DNA of 7,230 nt from Prevotella sp. (GTDB lineage Bacteria > Bacteroidota > Bacteroidia > Bacteroidales > Bacteroidaceae). The stretch covers positions 1 to 7,230 of the forward strand of contig JAFRZC010000162.1 of the NCBI GenBank assembly GCA_017442765.1, written 5' to 3'. Within the stretch, counting starts at the first letter, position 1. Every line of letters starts with the position of its first letter. The notes below the pieces were generated by a model. It had not been told where the DNA came from and made no database searches. It saw only the letters and a list, made by a program, of their open reading frames with translations. This document shows, piece after piece, positions 5,408 through 7,230 of this stretch. A program made the translations under genes and the position numbers.

Positions 5408-5629
5408 ATGAAAAGAGCAGAATTTGGAGGTTTCGTAGCCTCGTTTGCCGACCAGAATCCCAGCGCCTGCGGAAGTGCCTGCGGTGCCGCCAAGCCCGAA
5501 GAGAAACCCTCCGCCTGCGGTGCAACCGAACCCCAGCAGCCCTCCGCTTGCGGCAGCGCCTGTGGTGCAGCCGAACCCAAGAAAGAGGAAAAACCCAGCG
5601 CCTGCGGAAGTGCCTGCGGTGCCAAATAG
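5408..5629 (+). CDS. ACGX-repeat precursor peptide (RiPP substrate)
   Basis: A 73-residue peptide built like a RiPP precursor. Residues 1-17 (MKRAEFGGFVASFADQN) form a short leader without cysteine. Residues 18-73 form a core with seven Ala-Cys-Gly units, Cys at 21, 25, 37, 48, 52, 66 and 70. The units group as PSACGSACGA three times and a single PSACGA, separated by charged linkers such as AKPEEK and AEPKKEEK. Other residues are nearly all Pro, Lys, Glu, Gln and Ala, so the peptide is unfolded and hydrophilic. The radical SAM/SPASM gene starts nine bases after its stop. From memory this matches the bioinformatically defined ACGX-repeat family, which sits beside a dedicated radical SAM enzyme; the mature product is, to my knowledge, not well characterised. 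A metal-binding protein is the alternative. No secretion signal or obvious cleavage site is seen. Confidence 0.85.
   Translation: MKRAEFGGFVASFADQNPSACGSACGAAKPEEKPSACGATEPQQPSACGSACGAAEPKKEEKPSACGSACGAK
5459..5623 (+). repeat. Tandem coding repeats in the precursor core
   Basis: The unit for PSACGSACGA occurs at 5459-5488 and 5594-5623 as identical 30-base copies. A third copy near 5543-5572 differs at several synonymous positions, and a shortened unit encodes PSACGA near 5507-5524. All units are in frame with one another, so slippage or recombination could change the number of ACG units without breaking the gene. Confidence 0.85.
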
Positions 5630-5638
5630 GTCATCAAG

Positions 5639-6664
5639 ATGCACTATTTCTCTTTCCAGTGGCACATCACCGACTATTGCGACCAGTGTTGCAAGCATTG
5701 CTACATCTTCTCCGAAGGGCACCCAGAGCTGCTTTCGGTTAGCGTGGAGCGTGCCCGTATGGTGGTCGACAGTTGCCTGGATATGTGCAACCGGATGGGC
5801 GATCGCCTCCCTTATTTCTACATTACGGGAGGCGATCCTCTTTTACACCCCGGAATCTGGGACATTCTTGCCTATGTCAAAGAGCGGGCCATTCCATTCT
5901 CCATCCTCGGCAACCCGTTCCACGTGACCGATGAGAACTGCCGCAAGCTGAAATCCTTCGGATGCGAGAAATACCAACTCAGCATCGACGGCAACCGCCA
6001 AACGCACGACTATATGCGCAAACCGGGCTCTTTTGACACTACGTTGGAGAAAATCGAGGTGCTGCATCGCAACGGCATCCGGGTGGCCGTGATGACTACC
6101 GTGTCGGGCGTGAATGCCGACCAGATGTCGGAAATCATCGACACCGTTGTGGCACACAAGGCCGACGTCTTCGCCTTTGCACGCTACTGCCCGACAAGCC
6201 TCGAAAAAAGCGCCCACCTGTCGCCTCGGCAATACCGCGCCGTGCTCGACACGTGCTGGAAGAAGTATATGGAATATGGCGACACGTGCAAGACCACCTT
6301 CAACCTCAAAGACCACCTATGGGGACTGTATCTGCACGAAATAGGCCGCTTCAGGATTCCCGAAGGGTTGGACGACGACACCGTCTATGACGGCTGCAAC
6401 TGCGGCCACGGCCATTTCACCATCCTCCCCAATGGAGATGCAATGGCCTGCCGCCGCTTCGAGAGCAAGGTGGGCAACCTGTTCGAGACACCTTTGTACG
6501 ACCTCTGGACTTCCCCGCAAATGGACTACTATAGGCAGTACGAGAAATTCGAGAAATGCGGTCGTTGCGAGCTGTTGCGCTTCTGCCGGGGTTGCCCCGC
6601 AGTGGCCTATGGTTATACACACAATTTTTACGCTGCTGATCCGCAGTGTTGGAAAGAATTATGA
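5639..6664 (+). CDS. Radical SAM/SPASM peptide maturase, ACGX system
   Basis: A 341-residue cytoplasmic enzyme. The radical SAM [4Fe-4S] motif is CDQCCKHC at 14-21 (Cys14, Cys18, Cys21), followed by the SAM-binding GGDP at 64-67 in place of GGEP. The C-terminal SPASM region carries extra cysteines at 253, 255, 271, 307, 310, 316, 319 and 337, including CGRCELLRFCRGC, enough for auxiliary Fe-S clusters. GNLFETPLYDLWTSP at 279-293 is typical of SPASM proteins. SPASM maturases modify ribosomal peptides by radical chemistry, commonly making thioether or carbon-carbon crosslinks; the adjacent cysteine-repeat peptide is the obvious substrate. Only 13 residues precede the first cluster, so no fused leader-recognition (RRE) domain is present. 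The ATG lies nine bases after the precursor stop. The stop TGA overlaps the nitroreductase ATG. The exact modification is unknown. Confidence 0.93.
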   Translation: MHYFSFQWHITDYCDQCCKHCYIFSEGHPELLSVSVERARMVVDSCLDMCNRMGDRLPYFYITGGDPLLHPGIWDILAYVKERAIPFSILGNPFHVTDENCRKLKSFGCEKYQLSIDGNRQTHDYMRKPGSFDTTLEKIEVLHRNGIRVAVMTTVSGVNADQMSEIIDTVVAHKADVFAFARYCPTSLEKSAHLSPRQYRAVLDTCWKKYMEYGDTCKTTFNLKDHLWGLYLHEIGRFRIPEGLDDDTVYDGCNCGHGHFTILPNGDAMACRRFESKVGNLFETPLYDLWTSPQMDYYRQYEKFEKCGRCELLRFCRGCPAVAYGYTHNFYAADPQCWKEL

Positions 6665-7230
6665 ACATCTTTGAACTTATCAGACATCGCCGTTCCATCC
6701 GCAAATACGAGGAGCGGCAGGTACCCAGAGAGGATTTGGAACGCATCATCGAGGCGGGCCTCTACGCCCCCAATGCCGGTGGCGGCCAGCGCAGTATGAT
6801 TGTCGCCCTGCGCGACCCCAAGCTCACCGAAGCCGTGGGCAGGATGAACGTCGGAAAACTCGACCGCTCGCGGCTCTCTGGCAGCTTTGTTTCCAACGAG
6901 CAACCCAGCATCATCGACGACCCCACGCTCAAGAGCGGCTTCTACGGCGCCCCCACCGTCTGTGTCGTCTTCGCCCAAGGCAATTTCCTCTACAGCATTC
7001 CCGACGCTTTCTGCTGTGCCGAGAATATGGTGCTGGCGGCCACCGAACTGGGCATCAGCTCCTGCATCATCGCCCGCGGCGAGGAGACCTTCGATAGCGA
7101 CTACGGCCGCCAGCTGATGCACGACTGGGGCGTTCCCCTCGGCTATGTGGCCCGTTGCTTCGTCCTGCTGGGCTATTGCAAAGGCGACTACCCCGCCGTC
7201 AAACCCCGCCGTCAGGGGCGCTACAACATC
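6661..7230 (+). CDS. Nitroreductase-family flavoprotein, nearly complete
   Basis: The ATG at 6661 overlaps the radical SAM stop as ATGA, a translational-coupling arrangement. The frame stays open for 190 codons to the window edge; the last residues (KPRRQGRYNI) resemble the usual C-terminus, so only a few codons are probably missing. FMN-binding features are visible: RRSIRKY at 10-16, APNAGGGQ at 36-43, the strand GAPTVCVVFAQG near 98-109, and the dimer helix DAFCCAENMVLAATELGISSCII. The family uses FMN and NAD(P)H to reduce nitro compounds, quinones or enones; some members of the fold act as dehydrogenases on modified peptides. It could support peptide maturation or be a redox-response enzyme under the same HxlR switch. 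Sequence alone does not decide. Confidence 0.9.
   Translation, partial: MNIFELIRHRRSIRKYEERQVPREDLERIIEAGLYAPNAGGGQRSMIVALRDPKLTEAVGRMNVGKLDRSRLSGSFVSNEQPSIIDDPTLKSGFYGAPTVCVVFAQGNFLYSIPDAFCCAENMVLAATELGISSCIIARGEETFDSDYGRQLMHDWGVPLGYVARCFVLLGYCKGDYPAVKPRRQGRYNI

Noticed and set aside
5459..5623. Repeats considered as a CRISPR array
   Set aside because: Units are in-frame coding repeats with short, low-complexity linkers of similar composition, not unique spacers of constant length.
5396..5722. Minus-strand Gly/Ala-rich repetitive frame opposite the precursor peptide
   Set aside because: The Gly-rich repeats are the reverse reading of the ACG units, and it spans three features on the other strand.

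Overview
The window looks like chromosomal DNA of a Bacteroidales bacterium. Four promoter-like sites fit the Bacteroidetes consensus (TTTG, about 19 bases, TAnnTTTG). Start codons lack Shine-Dalgarno sequences and sit behind A/T-rich leaders. The genes are GC-rich and the spacers AT-rich. Genus cannot be settled from the sequence alone; a gut Prevotellaceae- or Muribaculaceae-like host is a guess.

Layout. (1) 1-505: the 3' end of a metallophosphoesterase gene and a tightly coupled 60-residue protein of unknown function. (2) 506-1611: a promoter, a leader of about 190 bases, and an AraC-family regulator. (3) 1622-4783: a redox module. An HxlR-type regulator on the minus strand is divergent from a plus-strand operon of an alpha/beta hydrolase, an Old Yellow Enzyme-type flavin oxidoreductase and an iron-sulfur-flavoprotein-like NAD(P)H oxidoreductase. 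The shared promoter region carries a 13-bp direct repeat with 21-bp period, probably the HxlR operator. (4) 4799-4855: a 57-bp fragment nearly identical to the last 18 codons and stop of the AraC gene, so the redox module is flanked by direct repeats. (5) 5006-7230: a second HxlR regulator, a 73-residue precursor peptide with seven Ala-Cys-Gly units, a radical SAM/SPASM enzyme, and a nitroreductase whose start overlaps the radical SAM stop codon (ATGA); the window ends inside it.

The most notable item is region 5. It looks like a ribosomally made, post-translationally modified peptide (RiPP) locus of the ACGX-repeat type, under a single-cysteine, probably redox-sensing regulator and translationally coupled to a flavin reductase. 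Two other items deserve attention. The flavodoxin-fold gene has about 24 extra codons, containing a 40-bp imperfect palindrome, inside its FMN phosphate-binding loop. The duplicated AraC 3' end resembles either the scar of a cassette insertion or the remnant of a deleted paralogue.

Together the genes suggest a redox or reactive-electrophile response island: two thiol-type HxlR switches, three flavoenzymes, two cysteine clusters of probable Fe-S type, and a cysteine-rich modified peptide. Family calls come from motifs read in the sequence and recalled family knowledge; no database search was done.
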